Assembly: GCA_030435675.1 (NCBI GenBank)
Contig: CM059621.1
Coordinates: forward strand, 8,990,001 to 9,054,000
Source: Steinernema hermaphroditum
Lineage: Eukaryota; Nematoda; Chromadorea; Rhabditida; Steinernematidae
Length of the DNA: 64,000 bases
Reading direction: 5' to 3'
The notes beneath the pieces were generated by a model. It made no database searches and had not been told where the DNA came from. It saw only the letters and a list, made by a program, of their open reading frames with translations. This document shows positions 25,796 through 38,581 of the stretch, piece by piece; position 1 is the stretch's first letter; every line of letters starts with the position of its first letter. The translations under genes were made by a program, and so were the position numbers.

Positions 25796-25905
25796 TCTTT
25801 CACAAGGTGCCCTTACCGGCGCCGTCTTGTATGTGAAAAGGCGCCGGCGCCGGCGCCGGTGGCAACGTGAATAAAAACCGGTGCCGGTGAGCTTGTGAAA
25901 GATAC
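25796..25905. mobile_element. small MITE-like element with TCTTTCACAAG ends
   Basis: The ends read TCTTTCACAAG and, in inverse complement, CTTGTGAAAGA, about 110 bp apart. The inside is built from GCGCCG/CCGGTG words with two imperfect internal palindromes. Size, terminal repeats and lack of coding potential fit a miniature inverted-repeat element. A target duplication was not resolved. Confidence 0.5.
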
Positions 25906-26410
25906 ATTAGTTAGAATCGCCAGTGCGCATCACATGGGTCAACTCCAGGGCTACCGTGTGATACCAAAAAGTACAAAGAAGTAGATGAACGGAGGAATTC
26001 TGAATCGAATTACACTTTTCCTCTCACAACTGTAGGCTGATTCGGGAAATTGGAGTAAATACTTCTAGAAATTTTGACATTCTGACGAAATGTTGATGGT
26101 AAGCACACGGGTAATAAGACCAGAAGCAATTCTTTTGATATCCATCACGAAAATCGCCTAGAGCAGATCCTGCAAAAACGACCGCTAAACAACGCCACAA
26201 GAATTGAGTAAAAGCCGAATTTTCAGAAAATTTGCACTGAAATAGACGAGACAACAACATTGCATCAGAAACATCAGCAGCTCGGTCCCACACAGATTTG
26301 CCTCCCGCACTGCTTTCAGCTACTGTTACTAAAACAAAAAGTTGACACGTTCGTCCTCTTTAAATCTGCTCTCGCTCGGCCCCTCCACTACGGTATCCGA
26401 AGGCGCTCCG

Positions 26411-28113
26411 ATGCCTCGAGGCCACAGGAAGGTGCCGCCGTCGGGCGAGGCCATCATCGTGGACGGCGCCGTCGAGGAGTACGTGCTTCTGGAGGACGGG
26501 GTCATTGAGGACGAGGAGGGCGCACGCGTAAGTCCCGATGAAGCCACCACATTCTTCCGTTTTTCCTGCAGTTCGAGGCCATCATCGACGACATTGACGG
26601 ACAAACGATCTTCCAGGAGGGGAACGTCGTACTGGAGGCGTCCCACGACGTCGGACGTCCCACGACCCTGATCGCCGGTCCGTTTCCTCTCCTCGTCTTC
26701 TGACCTCATTCTGTAGATCATCACGTCCGCTCCTGCTGCATCGTCTGCCACAGGGCCCCTTCGTCGTCGATCCGCCTCTTCCGGTGGCCGCGAGACCGCG
26801 AGGTCCGCAAGAACTGGTGCCAAATCTTCGGACTCCCCGCGGAGTCCGCCGACAGCACCGATGCCTACATCTGCTCGTGGCACTTCGCCCCGGACCAGTT
26901 CATCTGCTACGGGGAGAAGATCTTCTGGGCGCCCAACGCGAGGCCCTCCTTCGTGCTGGAGCGCAACTTCCACGGAGACTTCGTATACCCTTGGCAGCCC
27001 GGCTACGTCTCCTCCGGCGATCGACCCTCCGGCCCCATCCGCTCCCAGATGGACCCGAAGGGACTGAAACGGAAGAATCGTCCGCCGCCCCCCGGGATCC
27101 AGGTCTTCTTCAGAGATTCCAATTACAAAGTGAAGGTGGGTCGTTTGCTGGGCGATTTTGAAGAACTCTGGCTCTAGGGCAAGCAGACGCACCCCGTCGC
27201 TATCCTTCCGATCCCTACGAACCCGGAGCAATTCTACGAGTTCTCCCTGAACAGGAAGTCGTCCGACGGCACCGGCTTCTACTCCTGCTTGTCGTGTCGC
27301 AAGGCCAAAGTCGAGAGTAGGTTGTTCTCCGTGGCTACCGTAGTCCCTTCTTGCAGCTCGCCAGAAGGACATCGTGCGGACCATCCACCTCACGGCGCCC
27401 GAGCCCCACGTGAAGGTCCTCCTCCTCAGCAAGGGAGACCCCTTCTCGGGGCACCACTTCGGCTGCAGTCCGCTGACGATCGCCCATGAGGAAGTGGAGC
27501 ACGCGCCTCTGGAGACGCCCTCCACCTCCCAGACGCGCTCCCTCTACAGTAAGACCCCCTGGAAGACCGCGTTGACCTTGCCCCTTCAGCCATCGCCCAT
27601 GACGCCAGCGGAGAAGATGAGCACTTCGAAGGACACCAGTTGTGGGAAGAAGCGGTCATCAATGAGCTCGGGGGTTTGTCCACCTATTCCACACCCAAAA
27701 GCAGTAGAGACTCGCTTCCAGAGGTGATAACGGCCACGAACCAGGCGTTAACCTATGTCGTCGAAGGGGACCAGCAGGTCGTCTTCGCCAACTCCAACGG
27801 CGACGCCTCCGAGTCGCCCCACAATCCGACGTTCTACGCCGTGGAGACGGCCTCGGGAGAGCAGCAGGCTTTCTTCCGACCACTTCGTCGATTCCGTCGG
27901 AGACGGCACGGGAAGCCTTCCTGCTACATCTGCCTGAAGAGGCTTCGAGGGGCCCGGGAGTTGGCACTCCACCTGCTGGAGCACGTGAACGCACGGAGGA
28001 AGTGCAAGTTCTGCAGGAAGAAGCTCTCCTTCGGCGCCGAGAATCGAAGAAGGAGCGCGTGCAGAGGGTGTGCGAGGAAACGGGTGAAAAAAGACGTGCC
28101 TACCAGTAGATGA
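26411..28113 (+). CDS. THAP-domain and C2H2 zinc-finger protein
   Basis: Exons 26411-26527, 26572-26677, 26717-27135, 27178-27316, 27357-27548 and 27590-28113 (introns 39-44 bp) give 498 residues. A C2CH THAP zinc finger covers about residues 82-140: Cys82-x2-Cys85 (CIVC), the LFRWP segment, Trp108, and Cys127-x2-His130 in ICSWHF. THAP modules bind DNA and are related to the P-element transposase DNA-binding domain. The C-terminus has a C2H2 finger (CYIC, 12 residues, HLLEH) followed by two CxxC pairs (CKFC, CRGC) within a very basic tail. A central CLSC sits in exon 4. The N-terminus is acidic. The poly(A) signal is at 28124-28129. It is probably a nuclear transcription regulator; no specific orthologue is recognised. 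Confidence 0.85.
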
Positions 28114-28506
28114 CTTCTACACTAATAAACGCTTGTTAAAGACCGTAATCTGTGGGGTTCAGTTTATTTCTCGCGATGAGACCAAAAGACATGCAAGGGA
28201 CGGTCTTATTCTTATTACACACACGTCTTATTACAACCCATAGGCTTCGAAGACCTCCTCGAAGAAGCATAAGGTCCTGTCGAGAACTTCGACGGTGTCG
28301 GCGTCCTCGTGCTCGGGGTCCTGCCGCGCCACGGCATGTTGCAGTACATGGGCACGCCGAAGCCGACGAACATTGTCACGAAGGGCATTGCGGCCTTGTA
28401 GGCCTGCTCTATGTTCCCCTCATGGATCGGCGACTCTCCGTCACCGTACTCCCTCAGCTTGGCGATGTAGGTGACCTGACATATAATTTTTTTTTCATCG
28501 AAGGAA

Positions 28507-29008
28507 CGAGTTTACGAGTTTATTTCGTGAATCAAAGGCTTACGCCTTGCACGACACCGAATAATAGACAAACAGAGGATGTCTCGTTGTAGCCGGCTTC
28601 ATCCCTGGCGTGGCGCTTATGGCGAACCGGTCGGAGACGGCGCGCATCACGGGGCATGTGGGAGACGGAAAAACTTCGGAAATGGCAGTAGAATTTCTTC
28701 TTCTCGGGGCGTTTGCGGCACAGCGGAGGCTTTTGAGCTCGCATCTTCTTCGGAGAGATGAGTCCGTGGTCCGGGAGTTGCGTCTTCGGTGGTCCTCAGA
28801 GCGTCGGCGACCTTCAGGGTGACATCTCACGCAGCCGGATTCCTGGCGTCGGACATCTTGTTTGTCAGCGGTGGTGGGACTACGGCTTCCGGATGTCCCA
28901 ATTCCCTCTGGGAGCCGGAAAACTCACAACTGCCACAGGGTTTACCATCAGACCAACCGGACACTCGGAGAGCGACCGGAGGGACCGACCGCTCGCCACC
29001 GCGACACG
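28507..29008 (-). repeat. SINE-like repeat family R1, full-length copy a
   Basis: In the minus-strand sense it begins CGTGTCGCGGTGGCGAGCGG and ends in TTTGATTCACGAAATAAA plus CTCGTAAACTCGT. Near-identical copies lie at 52881-53371, 54478-54945 and 59496-59990, with truncated ones at 55757-56212. About 480-500 bp. It has no long open frame that is conserved between copies. The AATAAA followed by a short tandem tail marks a retrotransposed 3' end. Confidence 0.8.
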
Positions 29009-29107
29009 AGTGAGGCTCCCATCGAAGCAAAACAAAGCAATAACAAAATGAGAAATGTAATTATTAGAAGTGATGGTTTACATACAAAAACTGTTGGGTA
29101 TCAGCTT

Positions 29108-29410
29108 CTATATTTGGTCCATCAATTGTTGTACAGAATTTGACGACGTCTGATGGACGGTTTTCTTGAGTTCCTCAATTTCACACTTCAATTCCGCATT
29201 CTCTTCTTCGAGAACTTCGACCGTTTTGGTCTTCTCGCTGTCCGATGAGACCTAAAAGCAAAGCTACATGAAGATCAGAAACCGACGGTTCACCTCAACG
29301 GCATCCCAATGCAACACGAGGTCAGTCGCAAAGATAACATGGTGTTGAGCATACATGCAGTCGTACATTTTGAAAAATGAGCGCCAGGTATTTTTAGCTT
29401 TTCCGTCTTC
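29108..29410 (-). pseudogene. 3' fragment of a coiled-coil protein gene
   Basis: Two minus-strand exons, about 29410-29294 and 29251-29108, are joined by a 42-bp intron (GAG|GTGAAC to TTTTAG). The last exon encodes VSSDSEKTKTVEVLEEENAE and then a leucine/valine heptad stretch ending in QQLMDQI and a stop, a short coiled coil. The upstream exon is open to about 29,420, where a Tc1-like terminal sequence begins, so the gene seems cut off there. It could also be a complete small gene starting at the ATG at 29368 (72 residues). Confidence 0.4.
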
Positions 29411-29422
29411 CTTATTTCGTAT

Positions 29423-29670
29423 ACAGTGGCGGCCGTATAAATAGCCGCACCCCCTACATAAAGTTTCTATTGCCGATTTACCCTGGATTTTAAAATGTGG
29501 GCACTAAACCAAGGGCACTATCAGATGTAGAATTTATCAAGTAGCAAAATGGTGTTACTTATTTTCCGTGCAGGACCCACCATGCAGACAGGGAATGTAA
29601 TACATTCGGCCAGCTCATATTCGGCGCGGCATTATAAATAGCCGCACCCGGAGTTCCACCATTTTCTGAG
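29423..29670. mobile_element. Tc1/pogo-like terminal sequences (GCGGC...TAAATAGCCGCACCC)
   Basis: ACAGTGGCGGCCGTATAAAT at 29423 and a related CGGCATTATAAATAGCCGCACCC at about 29,627 look like transposon ends. They are in direct rather than inverted orientation, so this is a rearranged or nested remnant. No transposase was recognised between or beside them. Confidence 0.4.
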
Positions 29671-29960
29671 TATTTTTTGATGAGTTTTTGGTGTCGCATC
29701 GTTTTATTCTTTATTCTATGTTATTTGTGCTCCCACTCTACTGTATAATTCATCTACACCCTTGGATGAGGTTAACGTATTACGCCCCAAAAGAGTGCCC
29801 ATCCCGGTACCCAAAGAACAAAGATACTTCCCGGGAAAGAGTCTCCGAGAAACAATGAATCTCGGAGATGGTTACACAAAACACTGTGAAAACGGCATAG
29901 AACAATGGGGGAAACCTAGAGAGTGCTTTAGGGAAGCGAAAGCCATGAAAAAGAACGGTC

Positions 29961-30488
29961 TTTATCGATTAAAGGATCGTCCGGATCTCAGAGACAGACC
30001 GAAAAAAGTCGTTTTTCTGCTGAAGTATCCAACTTCGGCCGGGTTTTTTGGGCTGTGCGTGAGCGCGCAGGCTATTCGACAGCAGGTAAACAAACTAGGG
30101 GCGATGCGATGCGTTGCCCGCGAAAAATCAGACGTATCTAGAATACACTGACAAGCCCACATGGCCTCCACCAAGCAGCACTTCGACTAGCAACCCGTAG
30201 ACAAGGCCAAATTACTGTTTTGACGGGCAAATTGAACTTCTATCGTCTAGTGTGGGTTATGAGAACGTATATACGACGGTGCATAGGAGAAGAATTCGAT
30301 CCAGTACATACGGAGGCCACAATCAAGCATGACGGTGGCTCTGTAATAGTGGGAGTTGGATCCGGCGGTCCGAGATCCTTCCGACTACACACAGCCCAAA
30401 AAACCAGGCCGAAATTGGATACTTCGGCAAAAAAACGACTTTTTTCGGTCTGCTTCTGAGATTTGGACGATCTTTCTATCGATAAAGG
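29961..30488. repeat. inverted repeat, arms about 95 bp, beside the CA tract
   Basis: Arm 29961-30058 and arm 30390-30488 are inverse complements with about 85% identity by eye. They share GACAGACCGAAAAAAGTCG and the GGGTTTTTTGGGCTGTG end. The 330-bp spacer shows no gene. The plus-strand open frame 29762-30151 runs through the left arm and is probably part of a transposon remnant. Confidence 0.6.
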
Positions 30489-30533
30489 CCGACCTCTGTC
30501 GTGAATTTGGCATTCATACGGAATTCTTACGGA

Positions 30534-31780
<1,247 letters not shown>

Positions 31781-32169
31781 ACCTTATGACACGCAACAAT
31801 AACGTATAACATAATAACATAATCATAACAATAACATAATCTTGATCGTATTCGTCAAGTAAGCGCTTTTCAAGGGTCTGTATCATATCCAGGGCGTGCT
31901 TGAAGACGAGTTCTTTGTTCAGACAAACATCCCTGAGTGTAGAGCATTGATTTATATGTTCTTCGATTGCTGGACGTATCGAGGTCCTGTACGCTTGCAG
32001 TTTACACAAAACTTTATACAAGCCATTAGCAAATGATTGTAGGGCATCTTTTCCACCACCAACATTTTCGAAAAACTTTGGGAACCTTTCTTCCAAAACT
32101 AAACTGTAAGTGAGTTACACGAACAATAGGATTTCACCTACGGCGTCGTGATTCCGCTTCCTCATCAGA

Positions 32170-34460
32170 GCTATGCAAACCGAGACCGAGACCGAGACCA
32201 AATCAAAAGTCTCGCCGAGACCGAGACTGGAATTTATTTTACGTCTGAAATCCCTCTAGGGGAACATTGTATTTCAAGAATAACAGCTTTTGCAAAATAT
32301 CAACGTTCATTGACTTTCTCAAGTCAGTGAGGGCCAGTGTTGCCATTGAAAACAATCGCTCACTTTCAACAGAAGTCGCCAGACTGCTCAGATACTTCTC
32401 CGAAACCATCTTAAGCACGGGAAATTTCGTTCCACTCGACATCTGGTTCCAGAACGCAATGGCGTCTGCTGCAGGGTCTGCTGGTGTGCGGAAGTTCTCT
32501 TCTATCTCCTTAAAGATCGTAGACAGAATCTTACTGTAAATTCACTTACCAGCGCTAATTTCATGCGTTCGTCGATTGGAGGAGTGCTGGAAACCACAAT
32601 AGGCATTTGTGAGCAGCGATACTTTTCGAAGAAATCCGCACTATTGTTGTTCTGCTCCGGACGACTTCGCTCTACTTTTTTTCAATGGAATTTACTGTTG
32701 TTTCGGCGAGAACGACCGCTAGCATTTTTTCTGCTTTGGTTTTCAGCAGTTCTCTCGAAGCAACTTGCAGTGGTTCTTCAATGAAATCGGCCTTAAACTT
32801 TGGATCCAACAGAGTGGCAACGACATAGTCGGCATTCTTCTCGATTCCTCGATTCCTTCGACTCTTTCTTCCAAATTCGACAGTATGGCGGTGCTAACTT
32901 CCGTGCCACAATCGTTTAATGCACGCCGAAGAATGGTGGGAATCATGGAGGAAATTGTAACATTTCTTCCTTGCAACATCAGGTGGCTTTCTTGACTGGC
33001 TGAAGCGAGTCCACCATTTTCTGCATAATCAGATACTCAGCCGGTGCGATCTTCGAGAACGACGAATTGTCTATGCAGAATACATTGATCACCGTTCTCC
33101 AAGAATCGCTCGATTATATCGTGCAATGAGTTCCAGCGCACTTCGATCCCCTAGAAACCGATCCCCTGATCGACATATTGTAACAGCTCACTTTTTTTAA
33201 CCATCTTGGTGGAATCTCTTCTAGCTGCTGCAATGCGATGAACTCTTGGCGTTCTCCTGACTTGCGAAGTTTTCGGATAAATTTTTTTTTATCTTTTCGA
33301 GTACACCATCAAAGTCTATCATGACTGCCTTTCGTAGTCCACTATAGACTATATGCCTATATGGAAATTTCATTATAGTAGGATTATAAATGCAACAACT
33401 TACAAGCTGCAGCTGATGAGCAAAACAATCTATTGATCTCAATCCACAGAGGCGGACAGTCTTCTTCATCACAGAAGCCGCGTCGCGAACAATAAGGTGA
33501 CATCTCTCCGCCCCTTCACTTCCGAGAAATTCAGCTATGCAATTCGACAACAAACCACTTAAGTTATCGGCAGTGTGCCGTTCCTCAATGGGCAAAACAC
33601 CAAGCACCCTAGAGTTCTGTGTTCCTCCTGATTCGCAACCAATCCAGTGGGCCGTAACAAAGAGCAGCGAGTGTCGGTTGTCTTCCGAAGTCCACGAGTC
33701 AGAAGTGAACGAGACAAATTTAGCACTTTCCAGACGATTCTGGATTTTCTTCTTGTATTCTTCGTACAAGTTGGGGATATCTGTTCTCGCAACAGAGGTT
33801 CGTGATCTATAGACTATACCGTTATTTTAAATTTTCGGATAAAACTTACCTCACATTGTACCACGGTGCTAAGTTAACAAGTTAACGAATCCTCGTCGTT
33901 CGACGATACAGAAAGGCTCTGAATCCACAGCCACCATCAACGCTATGGCACTGTTCACTGCGGCTGTTTTCGCACCGTCTTCTCTCCAATCTCCTTAACT
34001 CAACAAAGATAAATAGGACATTTATTCTGTCGTGACTTACTGATACAGGATATGATGGAAGGCGTCTTGTCATCAACCTTTCGTTTTTTTGACTGCATTG
34101 ACCGCACCGGAAAAAACTGCGTAATCATCTGGGTGTTTCGACTTCAAATGCCTTGAAAGTCCGCTAGTATTTCCGTCTTTTCGAGAAATTTTTTTTGCGA
34201 CAGGAGAGGCATACGGCTGCGTCGCTTTGCAGATCGAAGTAATCCGCGTAGCGTGAAGAATTCATAATAGCGAGATCACAGAAGAACGGAGTTTTAGCGG
34301 TGTTTCCTCCTCACATGTTTACCGTAACTACCGTACTCTTCGAAATGGAATACAGTAATCCATGTGAGACCGAGCATCAAAGTCTCGCCGAGAGTCTCGG
34401 CACTTTTCCGAGACCGAGACTGAAAAAAGACCGAGAATTCCGAGACCGAGACTGCACGGC
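32170..34460 (-). mobile_element. degenerate hAT-family DNA transposon
   Basis: Minus-strand translations show the three hAT parts in order. A BED-type zinc finger lies near 34270-34090 (CLSC, then GLSRHLKSKH in another frame). The catalytic-region block is 33769-33221 (FTSDSWTSEDNRHSLLFVTA, HTADNLSGLL). The C-terminal dimerisation domain is 32442-32239 (LATSVESERLFSMA). Frames change between blocks and stops occur, so it is not active. Both flanks carry runs of CCGAGACCGAGACT and AAAGTCTCGCCGAGA, probably terminal or subterminal repeats. An 8-bp target duplication was not resolved. Confidence 0.8.
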
Positions 34461-34819
34461 TCAGTTCCTCATGTGTTGACATTACTCCCGATATGATCTG
34501 CTGAGCTTTTTTTGGTGCATCACCAGACATGGCATCTTGAAAACCTCTCATTATTTCACGAAATTCGATATTACACGGCGTACACATGCTTCGAAGAGTG
34601 TCAGCAGTGAAATCTTATTTTTAGTCAAACAGTAGTGCCTCAAATTGTGACAGCCCCGAATCTTACACATTCGTTGAATCTGAAGTGTACTGGGTTCATT
34701 GAAATGCACCATCAATATATCACCTCGTAAAGACTCACTTAGAATGTGTGACAAGCTTTGTGTACCTGAAATGATCAGAAACAGCAGAAGAGAGATCAGT
34801 CGCCGTATCAGTTCGGGAT

Positions 34820-35443
34820 GGAACGCTTTTCGACAACACAAAGTCCTGCTGACATCACCATCAGTCGAAATGAAGTGAAAGCGAAGACTGTTCGACATGT
34901 GCATCCTTCCCGCGATCCTTTATGGTTCAGAAACCTGGGCACTAACCTCGTCTATGAAGAAGAGACTAGCGGCAGCGCAAAGGAGGATGGAAAGAAGAAT
35001 GGTAGGTGTAAAACTACAAGATCGAAAAACAAATGAATGGCTCCGAGGGGTAACCAAGGTGAAGGACGTATGCGAGACAGCGATGAAAAGAAAGTGGAAA
35101 TTTGCGTGGAACATGGCCAACCGGGCTGTGGATAGTGGTAAGTGGTCTACACTGATTTCAGATTGGAGGCCACCAACAACACGTCCACAAGGTAGACCGA
35201 AAATAAGATGGAGAGACGACTTCGTGAAGACCGTGGGAACTCAGCGTTGGAAGAATGTCGCAAGAACTGAATCTCTTTCAACATGGTGCAAACGAGGAAC
35301 CGAATCGTGACTGGCGGACGGACAGAAGCGAAGCGAGGAGAAGAACTGGGCGAAAAGAAAATCCTACATACCTGATTGATGGTTATAAGGTGCAACTTTG
35401 TGAATCTTATGATATTGCAAATAAACTCTTAAACTCTTAAAAG
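34820..35443 (+). pseudogene. LINE fragment B, C-terminal part of the reverse transcriptase protein
   Basis: The frame contains LPAILYGSETWALTSSMKKR, QRRMERRMVG and RPQGRPKIRWRDDFVK, the conserved C-terminal signature of RTE/Dong-like LINE proteins. The beginning is frameshifted. It ends at 35310 and is followed by AATAAA (35420-35425) with a CTCTTAAACTCTTAAAA tandem tail. It is not simply continuous with fragment A, which has its own 3' tail. Confidence 0.8.
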
Positions 35444-35447
35444 ACTC

Positions 35448-35630
35448 ACTTAATCCGATTTAAATACGATCGGACTAACAATGAGGTTCTTCTTGATTAA
35501 CAATGGTTCATTATTTCAAATGGGAGCTTTGAAAATGTATCAATGTAACGGCCTTCTCTCTAAATACCCGTAATCACTTAATCCGACTTAAATAAGATCG
35601 GACTAACAATGAGGTTCTTCTTGACGTTGG
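35448..35630. repeat. direct duplication of a 50-bp unit (CACTTAATCCGA...)
   Basis: Two copies of a block starting CACTTAATCCGA and ending AATGAGGTTCTTCTTGA lie about 125 bp apart (near 35447-35501 and 35574-35625), immediately beside the left end of the foldback element at 35633. The block includes a palindrome-like GATTTAAATACGATCGGAC. Confidence 0.7.
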
Positions 35631-35632
35631 TG

Positions 35633-36314
35633 GAGAAAATATCCCTGCGAGAAAATATCCCAGCTATGGCAACAGTCTTCTGTTCTTCGGCAAATACATC
35701 ACAAAGACAGCCTCTTTTCGCGTTGGGCGGCCTACCTTCTATAGTTTGAAAATTAGGGAACTGTCTGGAATGGGCAAACGAGACAAATGAGTTTTTTTTG
35801 CACCGTTGATCCCGTCAATCGTTCGCTCCGCACAAGCTCTCTCTCCTCCCTCGTTATAGATAATCTAGGACCCGTTTATTTTCGCAGATTGCAGTCAGAA
35901 AATTCAGGCTGCGGGTGTGCGAAGCGAGCCCGTATTCATTTTTGTGCTTAGCCTAACATCCAGGCTTGGCTTAGGCTCCGGCTTAGGACTATGCCTATTG
36001 ATTTAATGCGAGCCCGAAGGGCGAGCCCTGTTGTCTTGACGGCTTCGCTGATATCCTAGTACTTCTGAAGGTCTAAATTCCTACTTATGGAGTTCTGAAT
36101 TCATTTTACAGGCGATCTACCGCATTTCTATCCGATTTTTACTTTAATCCTGCGTCGGTGGATCACAGAAGTGTGGGGAGTGACTACAACAGAAAAGAAG
36201 GAAAAAAAAACTGCTAAAATCAAGCACCCGAAGAAGCAGCAGGGCGTAAGCGCAAGGGAAATGACTATGACTTACTGCCATAGCTGGGATATTTTCTCGC
36301 AGGGATATTTTCTC
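35633..36314. mobile_element. foldback-type MULE derivative E1 with tandem-unit terminal repeats
   Basis: Perfect 39-bp inverted repeats at 35633-35671 and 36276-36314 each contain two 16-bp units (GAGAAAATATCCCTGC and GAGAAAATATCCCAGC) and then TATGGCA. The right end continues as CTCACACAATC, like other members. The interior has no coding region. A module at 35909-36065 is shared, about 85-90% identical by eye, with the interior of element E2 (61118-61275). No target duplication was found. Confidence 0.8.
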
Positions 36315-36559
36315 ACACAATCACATCTGTACACCGATCTTTCATTGACAACTTAGCAACTCGTCTTTCCCCAGATAATCAGGCATGGTACCAGTGAATT
36401 TTTATTAGGACAGGAATAATAACGACGTCGTGTCCTGCGCCGAAGAAAGAAGCGAAATAGCGACAACGGTGATCCACTCCTCCGGTGGTTAGGGTGTTGT
36501 AAGCCTGTCGGAACTTCTGTGTGATCTCATGAAAACGGGTCATGTTGTTGACGTTGTGG

Positions 36560-37042
36560 GCAGCGTTTTGCTCGCCCGGTCGCCCGGTCGCCTTCCAGAG
36601 AAAATGCACCCGACGCCGAATTCGGGATGATTCAGTGCTGCAGGACATGTGGGAACGACCTCGCCGTGAGTCCCCCAGGTGTGCCTCCTCTGAACGTGGC
36701 CCTTCAGGCGCTGGGACGGGTCTTCTTTGCGGCGGGAACCAGAAGTCGCCATTGTTTTTCAGGATTTCTGCCTCCGCTTCCTCTACCGAGTAGGTGCCAC
36801 TCTTCTGGGGGTCAAGCACCCTTCAGCTGGAGCCCTGGACCAGTGGGGAGTCGAAATGTTCTGGATCCTGCACACCCTTGGCCTTCCGAGTGTGTCGGAA
36901 GATGTGTGGATTCTACGACAAGAAGCTCTACTCGAGGTCGAGGGAACCCACGGACTGTCCTGAAACGGAGGACCAGCCTCTGTGGAAGCAGTATTTGGAA
37001 GGAACTCGATTCAAAACAAAACAAACATTGTTTATTGTGTAG
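36560..37042 (+). pseudogene. frameshifted paralogue of the secreted ShKT-like protein gene
   Basis: It is homologous in order to the intact minus-strand gene at 37653-38457. Matching parts are VAFQRKC, then DAEFGMIQCCRTCGNDLA, a 42-bp intron (36666-36707), LGRVFFAAGTRSRHCF, FCLRFLYR, a 37-bp intron (36790-36826), and KCSGSCTPLAFRVCRKMCGF in the last exon to the stop at 37042. The frame shifts once before DAEFG and once at a T5 run after RHC, with no intron to explain either. The final ShKT cysteine is lost (CGFY instead of CGYC). The shifts could be sequencing errors; otherwise the copy is dead. Confidence 0.65.
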
Positions 37043-37652
37043 AAGAACTAAAAGTACACGTGTATGGACCTGGGAGGTCATTTTTCTCCCGGTAGATCTG
37101 ATAAGATTTCTGGTTGTAGTTCGGTCCCCGGCTCTAATGCTGTGCGAAGCGCCGAAAATCGGCGACTACGGTGTGATGCTACATGGTCGCCACCGGGGTA
37201 CTCCTTGAGAACTTTTGTTTGTTGTGACCGAGAGTTCAAACTTTTGCACTTCTAGTAGTAGAAAGAGATCAAATAAATGTAAAGATCACCAAATGTTGAA
37301 ACCTTGATATGCTACAGTGTGGCCCTATCTTGGGCTTCCTCTGGAAGGCACCCCTACATCTTCTATTTCAACTACTCGATGTGGTGTCCTCTTTCCCTTT
37401 ATAAGGGAACCTCAAAACCTGCAACCTCGCGATGTGAACAACCTCTAGTAGATCTGTATAGAGCATCAGAAGTATGTAGAAGAAAGGAGGAACTGCGCCA
37501 TTCCCCTTCGATGTCTTGCACACCAAGAGGGCCTGCAACCGTGTGGTGTTCTTTGTTTGCTTTTCGAAGAGTTCGACAGAAACACAACAAAAAGGACAAC
37601 AAGAAGAGCAAATAGGATTTATCCATAAATTAAAACCGGTATCTGCAGGCAT

Positions 37653-38457
37653 TCAGTTCTCCGTCGGGAAAACGTAGTCGGGTACCTGTCCACACGGCGT
37701 TGGCCTGAACTCTCCGCCGTCCCTTCCGGCGTAAAGATCCCTCTTACAGTATCCGCAGGACTTGCGACAAAGTCTGAAGGAGAGCTGCGCGTTTTCTCCG
37801 CTGCAGGACCAGGAGCCCTTCGACCACACGCCCTTCTTCATCACGAAACGTTCGCAGAAGGCGCCGCCGTGCCTATCGAAGCAGTGGTTCGACTTGGTGC
37901 CCTAAAAAGGTCGTCAGAGGCTGGCGGAGATGGGGGACTGACCTCCGCGAAGAAGACACGGTGGCGCTGGGCGGCCGAGTCGACGCCGCACGAGGCACAG
38001 CACTGGATCAGCGAGAAGTCGGGCTCCGCGTCGCAGCGCCGCTGGAAGTAGACCGGGTTGTCCGTCCGGAGGCGCTTGCAGGCGGTAGAGCCGAGGGTGT
38101 CCCCGCAACACGGAGGGAACCGCGTCTCCTGAGGGGGGAACGTCGGCGCCGGACTGAATTTCGACCGAGGCGTGGCGACACAAAGGGCTAAACGAGAAAT
38201 GCATCAGAGATGTCTTTGTGGCGCAGTGGCAAGGCGTTCGCCTATGGGGCGGAGGGTAGTTGGTTCGAACCCCCGTCGTGCTATGATGACATAACGAAGC
38301 CAAAATATATGATTGTCAGTGATCGTTAAATGATAGGCCTGAGCACCTTGTTTTTCTTCCAGAATTTACATTTTTTCACTAAGGAGAAGTACTGGACAGA
38401 GCCAGGTAACGTACCAAAAGAGGCGCACAGAACGAAAAGGACCGACAACGCGTTCAT
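37653..38457 (-). CDS. secreted cysteine-rich protein with ShKT-like C-terminus
   Basis: Minus-strand exons 38457-38415, 38187-37943 and 37901-37653 (introns 227 and 41 bp) give 178 residues. A signal peptide is visible (MNALSVLFVLCASFALCVA) with cleavage likely before TPRSKF. Two cysteine modules follow. The first has CCGD, CKRL, RRC and QCCASCG. The second is a six-Cys ShKT-like pattern: HCFD, FCERF, WSCSG, FRLCRKSCGYC. ShKT modules are abundant in nematode secreted proteins; the function here is unknown. The first intron contains a tRNA-like sequence on the other strand. A frameshifted inverted paralogue lies downstream at 36560-37042. Confidence 0.75.
38212..38282 (+). ncRNA. tRNA-like pol III sequence, probably pseudo-tRNA or SINE head
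   Basis: It has a good A box (TGGCGCAGTGG, 38219-38229) and B box (GGTTCGAACCC, 38262-38272) at normal tRNA spacing. The D stem pairs (GCGC with GCGT), but the acceptor, anticodon and T stems pair poorly, so it is unlikely to be a working tRNA. It lies in the first intron of the secreted protein gene. Confidence 0.45.
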
Positions 38458-38581
38458 GTTGTGGAATGCATGGTCTCGGCCGAAAGGCCTCAGTCTTATA
38501 GCGAAAGGCTTGGGGATCGCCCAGGGCAACCGGTTCTGGGGCGTCCATTTCGCCTCGGACTGCTGACCGGACGGCGACGAA

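Larger units (their letters stand above)
25420..26410. other. divergent intergenic region between eIF2B delta and the THAP gene
   Basis: About 1 kb with no exon seen. It contains a near-perfect 57-bp palindrome (25535-25591) and a short inverted-repeat element around GGCGCC words (25796-25905), both listed separately. The rest is AT-rich unique sequence. Confidence 0.4.

Noticed and set aside
26329..27525. 398-codon minus-strand frame across the THAP gene
   Set aside because: It is antisense shadow of a GC-rich, well-supported spliced gene on the plus strand.
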